From: Flectonema sp. DT1601
Taxonomy: Eukaryota > Euglenozoa > Diplonemea > Diplonemida > Diplonemidae
Length of the DNA stretch: 64,000 nucleotides
NCBI GenBank assembly: GCA_964019425.1
Contig: OZ025804.1
Location: 1,116,001-1,180,000, forward strand
Direction: 5' to 3'
Under the pieces are notes generated by a model. That model was not told the DNA's origin, did no database searches, and saw only the letters and a list, made by a program, of their open reading frames with translations. The translations under genes and the position numbers were made by a program. Shown here one piece after another: positions 11,201 to 23,049 of this stretch. Positions within the stretch are counted from its first letter, which is position 1. Every line of letters begins with the position of its first letter.

Positions 11201-14200
11201 ATGTGATCAGTGGTAACTCCATTTTGTCCGATTGAAGCCCTCAAATCATCAGGCAACAACGAGTGATATAAACAAATAAAAATTATCATCCTGTCAACTA
11301 AAAACTTTTTAGGCAATCAACAGACAGCAAAAACAGATATCATGAGGCTGTCATTTCCTCTCCACTTACGAAAACTGCCTGACTTGAAGTTGTTCGGTGG
11401 AAAGGGCGGACATGGAAGTTGGCATGCTGGATTTATCCTCCAACGCCAGGCTGAACAGCAGAAGAACAAAAATATGATCAGTGGTAACTCCATTTTGTCC
11501 GATTGAAGCCCTCAAATCATCAGGCAACAACGAGTGATATAAACAAAAAAAGATTATCATCCTGTCAACGAAAAACTTTTTAGGCAACGAACAAACAGTA
11601 AAAACAGACAACATGAGGCTGCCATTTCCTCTACGAAAACTGGCGATGGAGTTGACCGAAGGTGGCGGACATGGAACTGGATTTACCCTCCAACGTCAGA
11701 GGCTGTTGAAGACCGACGAGGCTGAACAGCAGAAGAACAAAAATATGATCAGTGGTAACTCCATTTTGTCCGATTGAAGCCCTCAAATCATCAGGCAACA
11801 ACGAGTGATATAAACAAATAAAAATTATCATCCTGTCAACGAAAGACTTTTTAGGCAATCAACAGACAGCAAAAACAGATATCATGAGGCTGCCATTTCC
11901 TCTCCACTTACGAAAACTGCCTGACCGAAGTTGTTCGGGGGAAAGGGCGGACATGGAAGTTGGCATGCTGGACTTTCCCTCCAACGCCAGAGGCTGTTGA
12001 AGACCGACGAGGCTGAACAGCAGAAGAACAAGAATATGATCAGTGGTAACTCCATTTTGTCCGATTGAAGCCCTCAAATCATCAGGCAACAACGAGTGAT
12101 ATAAACAAATAAAAATTATCATCCTGTCAACGAAAGACTTTTTAGGCAACCAACAGACAGCAAAAACAGACATCATGAGGCTGCCATTTCCTCTCCACTT
12201 ACGAAAACTGCCTGACCGAAGTTGTTCGGTGGAAAGGGCGGACATGGAAGTTGGCATGCTGGATTTATCCTCCAAAGCCAGAGGCTGTTGAAGACCGACG
12301 AGGCTGAACAGCAGAAGAACAAAAATGTGATCAGTGGTAACTCCATTTTGTCCGATTGAAGCCCTCAAATCATCAGGCAACAACGAGTGATATAAACAAA
12401 TAAAAATTATCATCCTGTCAACGAAAAACTTTTTAGGCAATCAACAGACAGCAAAAACAGATATCATGAGGCTGCCATTTCCTCTCCACTTACGAAAACT
12501 GCCTGACCGAAGTTGTTCGGTGGAAAGGGCGGACATGGAAGTTGGCATGCTGGATTTATCCTCCAAAGCCAGAGGCTGTTGAAGACCGACGAGGCTGAAC
12601 AGCAGAAGAACAAAAATGTGATCAGTGGTAACTCCATTTTGTCCGATTGAAGCCCTCAAATCATCAGGCAACAACGAGTGATATAAACAAATAAAAATTA
12701 TCATCCTGTCAACGAAAAACTTTTTAGGCAACCAACAGACAGCAAAAACAGACATCATGAGGCTGCCATTTCCTCTCCACTTACGAAAACTGCCTGACCT
12801 GAAGTTGTTCGGTGGAAAGGGCGGACATGGAAGTTGGCATGCTGGATTTACCCTCCAACGCCAGAGGCTGTTGAAGACCGACGAGGCTGAACAGAAGAAG
12901 AACAAGAATATGATCAGTGGTAACTCCATTTTGTCCGATTGAAGCCCTCAAATCATCAGGCAACAACGAGTGATATAAACAAAAAAAGATTATCATCCTG
13001 TCAACGAAAAACTTTTTAGGCAACGAACAGACAGCAAAAACAGACATCATGAGCCTGCCATTTCCTCTACGAAAACTGGCGATGGAGTTGACCGAAGGTG
13101 GCGGACATGGAACTGGATTTACCCTCCAACGCCAGAGGCTGTTGAAGACCGACGAGGCTGAACAGCAGAAGAACAAGAATGTGATCAGTGGTAACTCCAT
13201 TTTGTCCGATTGAAGCCCTCAAATCATCAGGCAACAACGAGTGATATAAACAAATAAAAATTATCATCCTGTCAACGAGGAGTCAACAAAACTGTTTCAC
13301 TAAACCACAAGACACACCTGGAACTTCTGCTGCAGATGGCGCTGAGTTCGCGATTGAGGGCTTCATGATTTCCTGTGATGACGGATATCTTTTGATCAAC
13401 TTCAACAACTAATTCTGAACTCTCAACAATATGAGTCCCGCTGACTAAAGTATTCTTTTCGGATAATACAACAGCAGAGTATCCCTGTTGGTGTTCTCTC
13501 CCATCGCTGTTACTATTTGGAAAGATGTAATTATTGAAATTACTCTCCGGTTCAAAAGATTTTGATGAGACAATTTGATCTAACTCTCCTGGTTCATCAT
13601 CATCAGAGTGGTGATGTTGATGTTGATGTTGGTGTTCATCTATAGAATTATTATCTGCTGCATTAGTACCGTACACGAGTCGAACTTGTTTTTCCAAAGC
13701 TGATATTTCAGAATTGGAAATGTCGGTTGAGGACCAACTGTTTGATTGTTTTTTATTAATTTCATAAATTAACTTTTTTTTAAGATTATTAAAAAGATAA
13801 CATACACTTCACTGTTAAGTATCCCTCCGTCAGGTGAGGTGGAGTTATCCAGATTAGGATTCACAATCAGTTCCTCAGAGTGTCTCCTTCTCAGTAAAGG
13901 TTCTGGACTGATCCCGGCAAACTCGCTCACCATACACCAGAGTAATGTAACCAACACCCTGAGAGAGAGAAAAGTTAGTTACTACTCAAAAAAAAAAAAA
14001 AAAAAAAAAACCAATAATGGTCAATAAACATAAAAAAAGACAGTAGAAACTGTTTTTTTTTTTTTAAATATAACAAAACAAAAACAAAAACAAAACCAAC
14101 CCCCTTCGTGTAATTAGACTCACGCTAGTATTCCATAAGGTAAGTCTTCTTCAGGTGGGAACTTAAACATAAAATATTGCAACACCTCATAATCAAATGA

Positions 14201-14875
14201 GAGGGTATCAATGACAAGAAGCAGCTGATCTGTTGGCATTTCTTGAAGCTGTCGACGAATACGTGTCGGTAGATTAGAATGAGTAGCCTTCGCGTCTTGA
14301 AGCACAGCCGTGAATTGCTCTGCAGAAACGCGAATCTCACGCATCAGATCGAGAAAGGCGAGTCGAGTGTTTTCCATTTCGCGATTGCAAAGTTGTTTTG
14401 CAGTCTCGCGATCGTCAACAACATCTTCCATGACTCCGTGAATAACTGAGTTGATGTCTTTTATTAATTTCTTTTGTAAATCATCAATTCGATTACACAC
14501 AACTTCCTTCACATGTCGATGATCAATTCTGACGTCTCTCAACTTCTCTTCGAGGACTTCCTTCGCTCCAGTTGTGTGTTTTAGTGAAGCTTTTATTTCA
14601 GAGAGTTCATTCTCTATCTTTTCTTGGGTGAGAAGTTGTTGTTTTTCCAACTCCTTGTGACGAGACATTGATATTGATAACTCATTACTGCTGTCAACGT
14701 ATTCCTGTAGTTGTTGTAAAAGGATCGATTGCGATTCGAATTCCACGTGAAACTTTATCTCATCTCTGACACTTGTTTCTTCTTCCTCAAACCTTTCTCG
14801 ATCACGTCGACGTCCTTCCTCCCACGCTTCAATCTTTGCCTGCTTAAGAGCTTCTCTCTTATTCTGTTTCCCCAT
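8295..14875 (-). CDS. large coiled-coil / disordered protein, eight exons (function unknown)
   Basis: Exon model: 14875-14124, 13958-13806, 13737-13318, 11115-10682, 10623-10553, 9966-9923, 9881-9684 and 9567-8295. All seven junctions have GT/AG borders and matching phase (2,2,2,1,0,2,2), giving about 1114 residues. Exon 1 starts at MGKQNKREALKQ, just after a likely 5'UTR acceptor. It is long charged coiled coil ending in a helical module near 225-270, with a hydrophobic LVTLLW stretch after the first junction. The middle has a His/Asp-rich loop and another coiled coil (MADLVERERKVKERENYLKS). The last 420 residues are Ser/Arg/Pro-rich and basic, with many RSxSP-like sites, and are probably disordered. 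I do not recognise the family; a cytoskeletal or centrosome/basal-body scaffold is a guess. If exons 3 and 4 belong to separate genes, the long repeat-filled intron would instead be intergenic, but the phase match argues against that. Confidence 0.7.
9980..10435 (-). other. cysteine-rich open frame inside an intron
   Basis: A frame of about 151 codons lies wholly inside the intron 10552-9967 of the large coiled-coil gene, on the same strand. It has about three repeats of roughly 37 residues with CC and C-x3-C pairs (TDALCCDITCSSHTC; CQDAQCCEAICATVHTC; CLNRVCSDALFYDHTC). The pattern is known in secreted or surface proteins of algae and other protists. No signal peptide or start ATG is visible, and flanking exons join in phase without it. 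It is either a captured fragment or an alternative exon. Confidence 0.5.
11160..13268 (-). repeat. intronic tandem array, ~7 units of 270-292 bp
   Basis: The intron 13317-11116 of the large coiled-coil gene consists almost wholly of this array. A landmark at the start of each unit falls at 13,257, 12,986, 12,696, 12,404, 12,112, 11,820, 11,550 and 11,279, so periods are 271, 290, 292, 292, 292, 270 and 271. A core of about 100 bp (coding MIIF..YHSLLPDDLRASIGQ in one minus-strand frame) is nearly invariant, while the rest varies by indels. Each unit has an acceptor-like GTTGACAG just before the core and a donor-like GTAAGT or GTAGAG about 200 bp on. Translation in the open frame gives a hydrophobic stretch (HILVLLLFSLVGLQQPLAL). 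It may be a plain minisatellite or a set of exon-like cassettes. Confidence 0.85.
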
Positions 14876-15106
14876 TGAAGTCTGTATGAGGGAAGTAAGT
14901 GAAATACACAACATGAGGAGAGAAAAAAAGAAAAAACAAAACGATCAAAATCTATTAAGGAACGTGAGATAACTGTAAAGTATCACAAAGTAACCTTTAA
15001 TAAGAATAATAAGAATAATAAGAATAATAAAAAATAAAAAAAAAACTACCCGGAGAGAAAAGTTCAGATGACTCTCCTTGACCAATAGCGGTGTAAATAA
15101 AAAAAA

Positions 15107-16156
15107 TTATTTTTTAATGATCCAAATATCAATCTTGTTGTGAGGCATTTCAACAGAAGCATTCTCATCTACGAAACCTAAATCTATTAAAGCGTTGGGC
15201 AGTTGATCTCTTACTATTGAACCAATATTCACAATCGATCCACTTCGTAGTAAACTCCCGGCAAGCGGTTGTGAGATTAGAGCACAAGCCTCATCTAATG
15301 TGGAGATTTTTAAAGAAAACAAAACATCCGTAAATTCAGGAACCAGGTTCGTTGAAGAAATAAACTTCTCAATAACCGACGACGGGTTGCAATCCCCATA
15401 TTCTGATTCACTCGGAAGCAGATAATCAAACAGAGAATACAACGGAAGAGAAGGATCAAAAACCGCCACCAACATCACTCCCGACTCAGACAACACCCTA
15501 AACGATTCGTTAAGACTGACGAGCATTGATTGCTCCGTTAAAATAGAATCCAATACAAAACAACAAGTGACTAATTGAAACACTGAATCATCATAAGGTA
15601 ACGATGTAGGCATTGCCGTGTCAATTCTTACTTTTGATCCGGAAGACCTTATCAAAGATTTACAATGTTGTTCTACAGAAGATGGCACCACACAAGTAAT
15701 ATCAACATTTGGAACTGATTGGAATAGTGAGATGGACAAGTGAGCAGAGAGAGCCACGTCGAGGATCGAAAACTCGTCTGTTCGATATTTCGGAAGTAGC
15801 CCTTTACATATTTGACTGAGTTCAATAAAAACATCGTCAGGTACTATCCCGCCATCCCATACAGCATATTGATTACCCTCAGATAGATTGCTGCCACGGG
15901 TTGAACTGGATAGTGTTCGTGGCCATTTTACGAGTCCATTTGTCGCTCCAAATCCCAGTTTTGAATTCAACTTCGCTGTAGAACAAAATTTTGATTTCCG
16001 AGTTGAGATTCCATTCTCCCGTCCTTTCTTCTCTCTCAACAAGTCGGCGATGAATTCACGTGGCCTGTCCGGTTTTGAGGAAACGAGAGCTGACACGATT
16101 TTATCGACCAATTGTGGGATCCGCATCCCTTCTAAGTATTCTCTCCCTCCGTTCAT
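15107..16156 (-). CDS. RIIa/Dpy-30-like docking domain fused to methyltransferase-like domain
   Basis: About 349 residues from MNGGREYLEGM. I chose that ATG because an acceptor (TATTTCAG, exon from 16172) lies just upstream, so the frame beyond it is intron or leader. Residues about 11-42 (MRIPQLVDKIVSALVSSKPD, then RPREFIADLLR) fit the RIIa dimerisation/docking pattern of PKA regulatory subunits and flagellar radial-spoke proteins. Residues about 130-290 resemble a class I methyltransferase of the Methyltransf_11 type: FSILDVAL in place of motif I, LPYDDSVFQLVTCCFVL for the acidic-loop motif, and SFRVLSESGVMLVAV for the post-motif strand. The SAM-binding glycine loop (usually D-x-G-x-G) is not seen, so catalysis is doubtful. 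A structural role in the flagellum is plausible but inferred. Confidence 0.7.
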   Translation of the reverse strand: MNGGREYLEGMRIPQLVDKIVSALVSSKPDRPREFIADLLREKKGRENGISTRKSKFCSTAKLNSKLGFGATNGLVKWPRTLSSSTRGSNLSEGNQYAVWDGGIVPDDVFIELSQICKGLLPKYRTDEFSILDVALSAHLSISLFQSVPNVDITCVVPSSVEQHCKSLIRSSGSKVRIDTAMPTSLPYDDSVFQLVTCCFVLDSILTEQSMLVSLNESFRVLSESGVMLVAVFDPSLPLYSLFDYLLPSESEYGDCNPSSVIEKFISSTNLVPEFTDVLFSLKISTLDEACALISQPLAGSLLRSGSIVNIGSIVRDQLPNALIDLGFVDENASVEMPHNKIDIWIIKK

Positions 16157-16395
16157 TTGTTTTATCAAAAACCTGAAATACAATAAATTTAAGTTTACAG
16201 ATCACCGGTTGTAAATAATTTTTTTTTTTTAAAAAAAAAAAAAAAAAGAAAGAAAGACAACAAAACAAACAATTGAAAATATCCGAACCTAATAACCCAC
16301 CACATATTGTTAATCAAAGAAAATTACGTTTAGAAAAAAGAAAACATAAAAAAGAGAAAACTATATTTTTTGTCTTACTGACCAGAAGACGTTGT

Positions 16396-16516
16396 CGAAT
16401 CTGGTAATTCGGGGACCACGTACTAACAGGTGAGCGTCCCATGCGAGAAGGGGGGTTGAATGTTTGAATTTGTAAAATACAACTGTTTTTGTATCGTATA
16501 ACATAGCGATAGTTTA
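16396..16516 (+). repeat. dispersed repeat, copy 1 (partial)
   Basis: This copy contains the core GGGGACCACGTACTA(A)CAGG followed by TGAGCG.CCCATGC. It then passes into a GGGGGGTTGAATGTTTGAAT segment that reappears in diverged form at about 19,277-19,345. It is less well conserved than copies 2 and 3. Confidence 0.6.
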
Positions 16517-16969
16517 ACATCTGTTAAGGATACAGAGGGGGGGGATCGAAGGGGAGGGAGATAAACAAAACGTTCCTATCCCAAACATCATTACTTCAAG
16601 ACAATAGTCCCAAAGTTAGCAATGAGTGGGATAACTTCAACGACAGAAGAAAATTAAAAAAAAAAAAAAAAAAAAAAAAAGTTAATTTTTATGTTTTTTT
16701 AGGAGGGAAAAGATTTTTACCATTTATTTTAAAAAAAAATAAAAAAAAATACACAGCCATAGCCTAAAAGGAAAATACAATGTGAGAAGGTGACTGACAA
16801 TATGATTGAACATAAATTATTCATTAACTGAACCACGTGACAGGGGGAAATACAAACACCTCGAGGAAGATTTGAGCGCTATGGTCATTACAGTTGTTCG
16901 TGCCTGTGAGGGTCAGCAAGAATTATTGCCTGGCTTTTTTTTTTTTACGTTTTCACAGCCAACTCATAC

Positions 16970-17195
16970 AACTTGATACTAATATTAAATGGAAAGCAAC
17001 TTGAAACTGGCAAAAACGAGAATAGGGTTCGGCCAAACCTGGTTGCAATAAAAGAAATCAACAGTTGGTATCGATAAAAAATCCCATATGTGCTGTCGAA
17101 TATGGGGATTCGGGGGCCACGTACTACAGGTTGAGCGCCCCATGCTCTGTAGCCCGTTACAGCTTAAAATAGTATTCCTTCACACTTTAAAGGTA
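16970..17195 (+). repeat. dispersed repeat, copy 2 (~225 bp)
   Basis: Aligns over its length with 19,448-19,672 with scattered differences. Shared landmarks are GCAACTTGAAACTGGC, AGGGTTCGG.CAAACCT, CAACAGTTGGTATCGATAAA and GGGATTCGGGGG.CACGTAC, then TACAGGTTGAGC and CCCCATG.TCTGTAGCCC. The AGGGTTCGG element resembles a Pol III B box weakly. No ORF or terminal inverted repeat is seen. Confidence 0.75.
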
Positions 17196-18314
17196 AATAA
17201 ATATTAAAGGAAAATTTAAAAAAAAGAAAACTGGGGAGGGGGGGAAAAAAATAAAATAAAATAACTAAAAATAACTAAAAATAAAATACCCTCCCTTGGG
17301 TATTTTTTTAAGATACCTGCTGAAGCTGAAATAGCCGCCACTTATATTTCTACCTCCTTCTTTGCTACTTGTTGATTATTTGTTATTTTTTTTTTTTTTT
17401 TTTTTTAAATTTCTAAGAATAAGTTCTCAGATTATACAATCAACTGTTAAAAAATAAAATATAAAAAAAAAAACCATAGTTCAGGACATGACGTTTTTTT
17501 CCATTGGAAAGAGAAAAAATAATAAATAATCAGGGAAGAATTATTCCTAATGCCCCCCTCGCAGCTGTTTCCAAGAAATCAGAAAATACTATATTATGGC
17601 ACAGCTATTGGGAAACCATCGATCTTTAAGCACAATTAACTGGCCTGGTTAATTACTTCTATGAGGGAAAGAATTCATGCTTCTCGTGGTCTTCCCATTG
17701 AAAAAGACTAACTCGAAAATTCACAAAAAAAAAAAAAAAAAAAGTTATCGGCTCTCATATTTATCACACTTTTTCGAGTGAATTTTTTTTCTTCTTTTTT
17801 TTTTCTCGCAACAATAGATTTAGTTATCCAGTCGTGACAATTAGTTCCTTTTTTTTTTTCTTTTTTTTTTTTACATTTAACACAAGTACTTACTTAAGAG
17901 CTTAAACAGCACACGTAAACCTCCTTTAGTTTCTCAGTTTAGTCGGTTCACGGGATTCGTGTACAAACCCAAACATCAGCGCACATGATGGGATTCGTTT
18001 CTATTTTCTGTGTAGTTTAAAGTCAACCGGTCCAAAAAAATAAAATTTTTCATCTTAAGGGAGTTTAACACCAGAATTTGAAGTTCCTTTTTTATTTTAT
18101 TTTATATCCCACCGACAAAATCGGAGAAGAAACTATTCAGATTAAGAGCCTGTTTATTTACTATGTTCAAATGTTATTATTTTCCGTGTGCCGCCAGTAA
18201 TACTGTCTGGCGATCAACAAAATATATATAAGGCTTTATCTTGAATGGTTTTTTTTTTTTTTGTTTTTTTTCCCCCTCCTCTCCTCCCAAAACCATTACA
18301 TTTTTTTATCTTCA

Positions 18315-18360
<46 letters not shown>

Positions 18361-19447
18361 ATAGTTTAGTACCATAAGTAGAACAAATCAAGTGAGGAAA
18401 AATGTTCTCAGAGAAATTAAGGCTGAAAGAGAAAAAACCTAAACCTAATTATTATTGATTTATCCATATTACGTAATTGCTTCTTTGGAAAGGAAACCAC
18501 AAGTAATGTGGAGAAAAAAAGAATTCCTCGTTGATTCAGAGTCGTGTGTGAAATTGATTTTTTTTATTCCTCACAAGGGATAATTCCTTTTTTACAATAT
18601 AAAAAAAAAAAAATAATAATAAATAAAAAATATAAAAAATCCAAGGAAAAGAGAAACTGAGGGGGTGAACAAATCGTACAGCCGCCTGAAGAGAATAACA
18701 AAAAGTTGACAAATCAGCTAGCTAAGCGACTTGTAGAATTCTATACCGATTAGAATTTTTCTCAAAAGGCAGTTTTTTCGTGTGAAAGAACGAGAAAGAA
18801 AGCGAAAGAGAAAAGAGAGAGAGAGAAAGAGACACCCAAACTACTCGTTTTTTTTTTTTTTTTTTCCAGGACCGTTACATATAAAGTTAATTGTAGTGGC
18901 GGGGGAGGTACTTTGATGCTGCATTTTTTAATCTCGAAGGAACAATAATTTCTCCCGACAATCGACCGTTAGTATATGACTGCAAATAAATAAATAATGC
19001 GCACGTGAACATAGTTGAGCGCCCACTTGCCTATGTTACCGTAACAGTTTCTTCTTATAACTCGGGGGTAATTTGATCGGGTGAAAAAAAGATTTTCCGC
19101 TCTACAAAAGAAACATATATGTGGGGAAAAGAAGGGAGGAAAAAAAAAAAAAAAGGGAAGAAACGGTGCCGTCAACTATCTGAGTAATTTGATAGTATTT
19201 TTAAAACTCAACAAAGGGAACAACAATTTCTCCCGACGATCTTGACTGTCAGTAAGTGATCAGCCAATTATCCTGCGGGGGGTTGACTGTTTGATTTCGT
19301 ACGTAAAATACAACTGTTTTATCTGATTAACATTACGATAAAGGATAGGGCGATGATAAACTTTAGCCTTTTGTAACTATTTACGTTTCGAGAGTAATCT
19401 AATGTACCTCGTTACTTCTATTCCCTCTCATCAGTATGCAGGGGGTG

Positions 19448-19672
19448 TAACTTGATACGATGATTAAATATAAAGCAACTTGAAACTGGCTAAAACGAAT
19501 ATAGGGTTCGGTCAAACCTGATTGCAATGAAAAGAGAACAACAGTTGGTATCGATAAAACATCACATGTGTGAATATGGGGATTCGGGGGGTCACGTACT
19601 ACAGGTTGAGCACCCCATGTTCTGTAGCCCCGTTACAGCTTAAAAATTAGTATTTCTTTACACATTTCGAAA
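19448..19672 (+). repeat. dispersed repeat, copy 3 (~225 bp)
   Basis: Partner of the copy at 16,970-17,195, in the same orientation and at moderate divergence. The flanks differ, so these are separate insertions or the remains of an old local duplication. Upstream (19,210-19,345) lie further degraded pieces shared with 18,940-18,990 and 16,449-16,515. Confidence 0.75.
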
Positions 19673-20406
19673 TCAAATAAAAATTTGAGAAAAAACTTAT
19701 TTCTAATTTTTGGCCACCCGCAGAGTTATAACAGTGCACCCATCCCTCAAAAAAAAATATTAAAAAAAATAAAAAATAAAAAATTGCAACGTAATAACGA
19801 AAACAATAATCCAACATACATAATCAAAAGATTGAAATATAGTTTTTTTTGTTTTTTTGTTTTCACAAGAAGGGAAGAAGGGTATCAAGCTTCACATCAT
19901 CCTACATCCCTTTCAGGACTTCCAACAAGGTGCGGATGATGACAACACTGCCAAGCAAATCGCAGCTGGGGGCACCAATACTAACAAAACGTTTGATCAG
20001 TAAAAGAGTATTCTCGCAAATTGTTCGTTTTTTTTTTTTTTTTTTTTAAAATCACTAAGTTACTACTCACGAAGGTGTTATATTATAGGGGAGAGGAAAG
20101 GGGGGCTACACAATTATAAAAAACACAAAAAGAGAAGGGAAAAAAAAAGAGGAGGAAAAAAAAAGGATTAAGGTATTTATAAAAATAAAATAACAAAAAA
20201 AATAGCGTCGCATCATAAAAAAAAAAAAAAAAAAAAAAAGGGACAGATATTAAATCATGGAGTTTTTATTTTGTTGTATCTCATAAATTATGATTCGATA
20301 ATTCGACATCCAGATTGAGTAGAATAAGGTGCACACGACTCGTGATTTTTTTTTTTTTTTTAAATCTTTTTTTCCCTTGAGTCCTCCGACATTCAACAAC
20401 AAGAGA

Positions 20407-22561
20407 TTATTCACTTTGACTACCAACTGTCGATTCTAGTGCTGCTTCACTGATTTGTAACTCTTCAGCACCCAAAGCTTCTAACTGTTTACGTAGAGCT
20501 GCAGTCTTACCTGTCGGTGCGTAAGGAACAGAAGGAGGAGTGTAACTTGGAGAATCTCGTTGGTCGTTTTCAACAACTGGAGACACGTCATCCATTAGAA
20601 GTCGAGGTCCCATTTCACTGTCTTCTTCGATTTCAGTTTGACGTTGGCGTTGCAAAAAATAAGTTACCGGAATAATTAATATTGTGATCAACATTAAACT
20701 CCAACCAATTGCCTGAAATCCAGGTCCGTAAGGATCCTGTTCCGATTGCGAATACGGTTTTAGGCAATCAGTTACAAAAAGTGTTCCTAATAAAACAGTA
20801 CAAACACACGGAGCAACCCAAACCAAACAATGTCTTATAAATCTAGGTAATTCTCGACCTCTTCCGTTGTTTATGTGATTTAAACCAGTAGTAGCCAATT
20901 GAACATTCGTTGCGAGGACTTCCCACGTGACATCCCATGCGAACATATAACACTCAAGTGAACACACAATAAGCATCGTGTACGTAGTGACGTAGTGGTC
21001 AACAATATCTAAAAGAGAGAAACCACCACTTGTACAGAATACCAACCCAACAAGAAACAGCGACAGTACAATAATTGCGAGGAGTCCTCTTCGTTCGAGG
21101 GATCTGTTTGTTTTTGTTTTTGTTTTTGCTTTTTAAATGCAGGGAAGAAACCACATGTTAGTACAGTTCTGTTACTTTTTTTTTCAACGTGATAAAAGAT
21201 AAAACAACATACGATCCAAATTTCCCTTTTCCGTCAGAAATATAGTAATCCTCAAAATATGTTACCAAAGTCTCAACTCCCGCGAAAGCAGTATCAAGAC
21301 CCAAACAATAACACATCGCAAACAAAACAAATGAAAAGAATCCCGACGACGATCCAAAAGTTGCCAAACCCTCAGCCAATGCAACGAATGCCATTCCAGG
21401 TCCGTTAGACGTCGCTAACGATTCGACTAAGTCGGAATTACAATTTTCGACATCCATTTCCTTACATCGTTCGTTTGCAACGTAACCAATAATTGAAAAC
21501 ACCGTTAACCCAGCAACAAGACTGAATGTGGTATTTATAACAATTACAATGACATTGATGCGATATATATCTTCCTTAGATCTCATGTAACTAGCAAGTG
21601 TGATTGATGTCCCAGGTAAAAACAACAACGTGAACAAAGTCTGTGAACACGCCTCTGCCCACATAACCGGATCTGCAAATTTCACTACGTCAAAACGACC
21701 AATGAAATAAGCGATACCAGTACCTGCACCTTCAAGAAAAAGACTTCTTATACACAATAAACAAATTAAAATAACTGGAAATCCCACTGTGACATAAGTA
21801 ACCTTAGCACTAATACTTATTCCTTTATAAACTGAAGCAGCAATAATGCCGTATGACACCAAGAGGCCCGATACCAAGAACCATTGAATACTACCTAAAG
21901 ATTCCGCTGGGCCTGTATGGTCTTTTCCGAGAACACTAATTTCCCAGTAGTACTGTGCTGCGGTTGTGTTTGCAGGAACATATGGTCCCAATGCTTCTCT
22001 AGACCATGGAAGAGGTGTTACAAAACTATTAACAAGATAAACGGAACAATACGACAGCAACACGGAGTAGTAAGTTTGAACAATAAAGAGAGCAAACACA
22101 CAAGAGTAACCAACTCCTATCCATCGTGGGTTTATTTCACGATATACATAGACCGTTGATTTTCTCATTGTCTGTCCATAAGCGAGTTCCAACAAGTAGA
22201 CGGGATGAGCTACAAATAACAAACATATCGCATATGCGAGTATGAATGAAAGTCCTCCAAACTTACCAACTAAATATGGAAATCTCCATAAATTCCCGAG
22301 TCCAACGGCGTATCCAACGAGTACTATGATGGACTCATTGGTTTCGATTCCCTCTCCTCGTTGAAATTTCAACCCTGCTTCTATGAATTTTTCATTTTCT
22401 TCTTTTAGTAAGATGTATTCTGATTCTTCTTCCGCAGGAAGTCCAGAAGATTCTCTTTTTGTTACCAATTCTCTTAATCTATTGTCTTTCTCTCGCGACC
22501 ACCCTGCCATTCCTTCTCTGTTTACTTCATTTTCGCGAATACGATTAGGAGCGGCAGGCAT
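20407..22561 (-). CDS. SLC6/NSS-family sodium-coupled symporter, two exons
   Basis: Exons 22561-21213 and 21103-20407 (donor GTATGTTG, acceptor AAACAAACAG, phase 2 kept) give 681 residues. After a charged cytosolic N-terminus of about 75 residues comes TM1 with GYAVGLGNLWRFPYL, the unwound sodium/substrate-binding signature of the neurotransmitter:sodium symporter family. About eleven further hydrophobic segments follow, including PVYLLELAYGQ (TM2), a glycosylation-type NTT in the loop after TM3, and the TM6-8 region with SQTLFTLLFLPG and ATFGSSSGFFSFVLF. The C-terminus is cytosolic with acidic and Ser/Pro stretches. The family moves amino acids, amines or osmolytes with sodium across the plasma membrane; the substrate cannot be read from sequence. 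The TM6 SFSLG-type motif is altered, so transport may be atypical. Confidence 0.9.
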
Positions 22562-22852
22562 CTCCTTCTTTTAGGGTTTACTTGGTCCCCGTGTCTGATA
22601 AAAAAATGAATTTAAAAAAAAGAACTACAAACGGGAAAACTAAATTTATGGTTCCAACAAAACGCTCTTCTTACAGCTCACAGTTTTTGATGAAGTCCTG
22701 GTTGGGTTTAAAAAAATAAATAAATAAATTTACTTTCATTTCTTTTTTTTTTTTTTTTTTTTTTTTTTTCCAAAACAAGAAGAATTAAACGAAAATAATT
22801 ATTACAAATTAAATACAGCCAAAGATGAACTACTGGATAACGAAAGAGAATA

Positions 22853-22891
<39 letters not shown>

Positions 22892-23049
22892 ATCTAAAAC
22901 TTTTTAAGAAAATACTACTCCCAAGAAATACCAAAACCGTTATAATCTCGTGAGGTGGAAAAAAAAGGAGATGTGGATTTTTCATTTTAGAAAAGGAAAC
23001 TCGGGTAATAAGTTAGTAACAGATATCAAAAACGTTCTCTCTGTCCTTA
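22562..23049. other. intergenic spacer
   Basis: Short AT-rich spacer with poly(T) and poly(A) runs at about 22,743-22,769 and 22,857-22,889. It lies upstream of the symporter start and downstream of the coiled-coil gene. No gene or RNA is recognised. Confidence 0.5.

Larger units (their letters stand above)
16157..20406. other. 4.2-kb gene desert with dispersed repeats
   Basis: No convincing exon is found on either strand. The stretch holds many poly(A)/(T) tracts (one near 18,317-18,359 is over 40 A), purine-rich GAGA-type runs near 18,790-18,830, and several copies of a dispersed repeat annotated separately. Short frames (16,314-16,520; 18,969-19,175; 19,685-20,049) are homopolymer-driven or cross the repeats and have no coding character. 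Confidence 0.55.
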
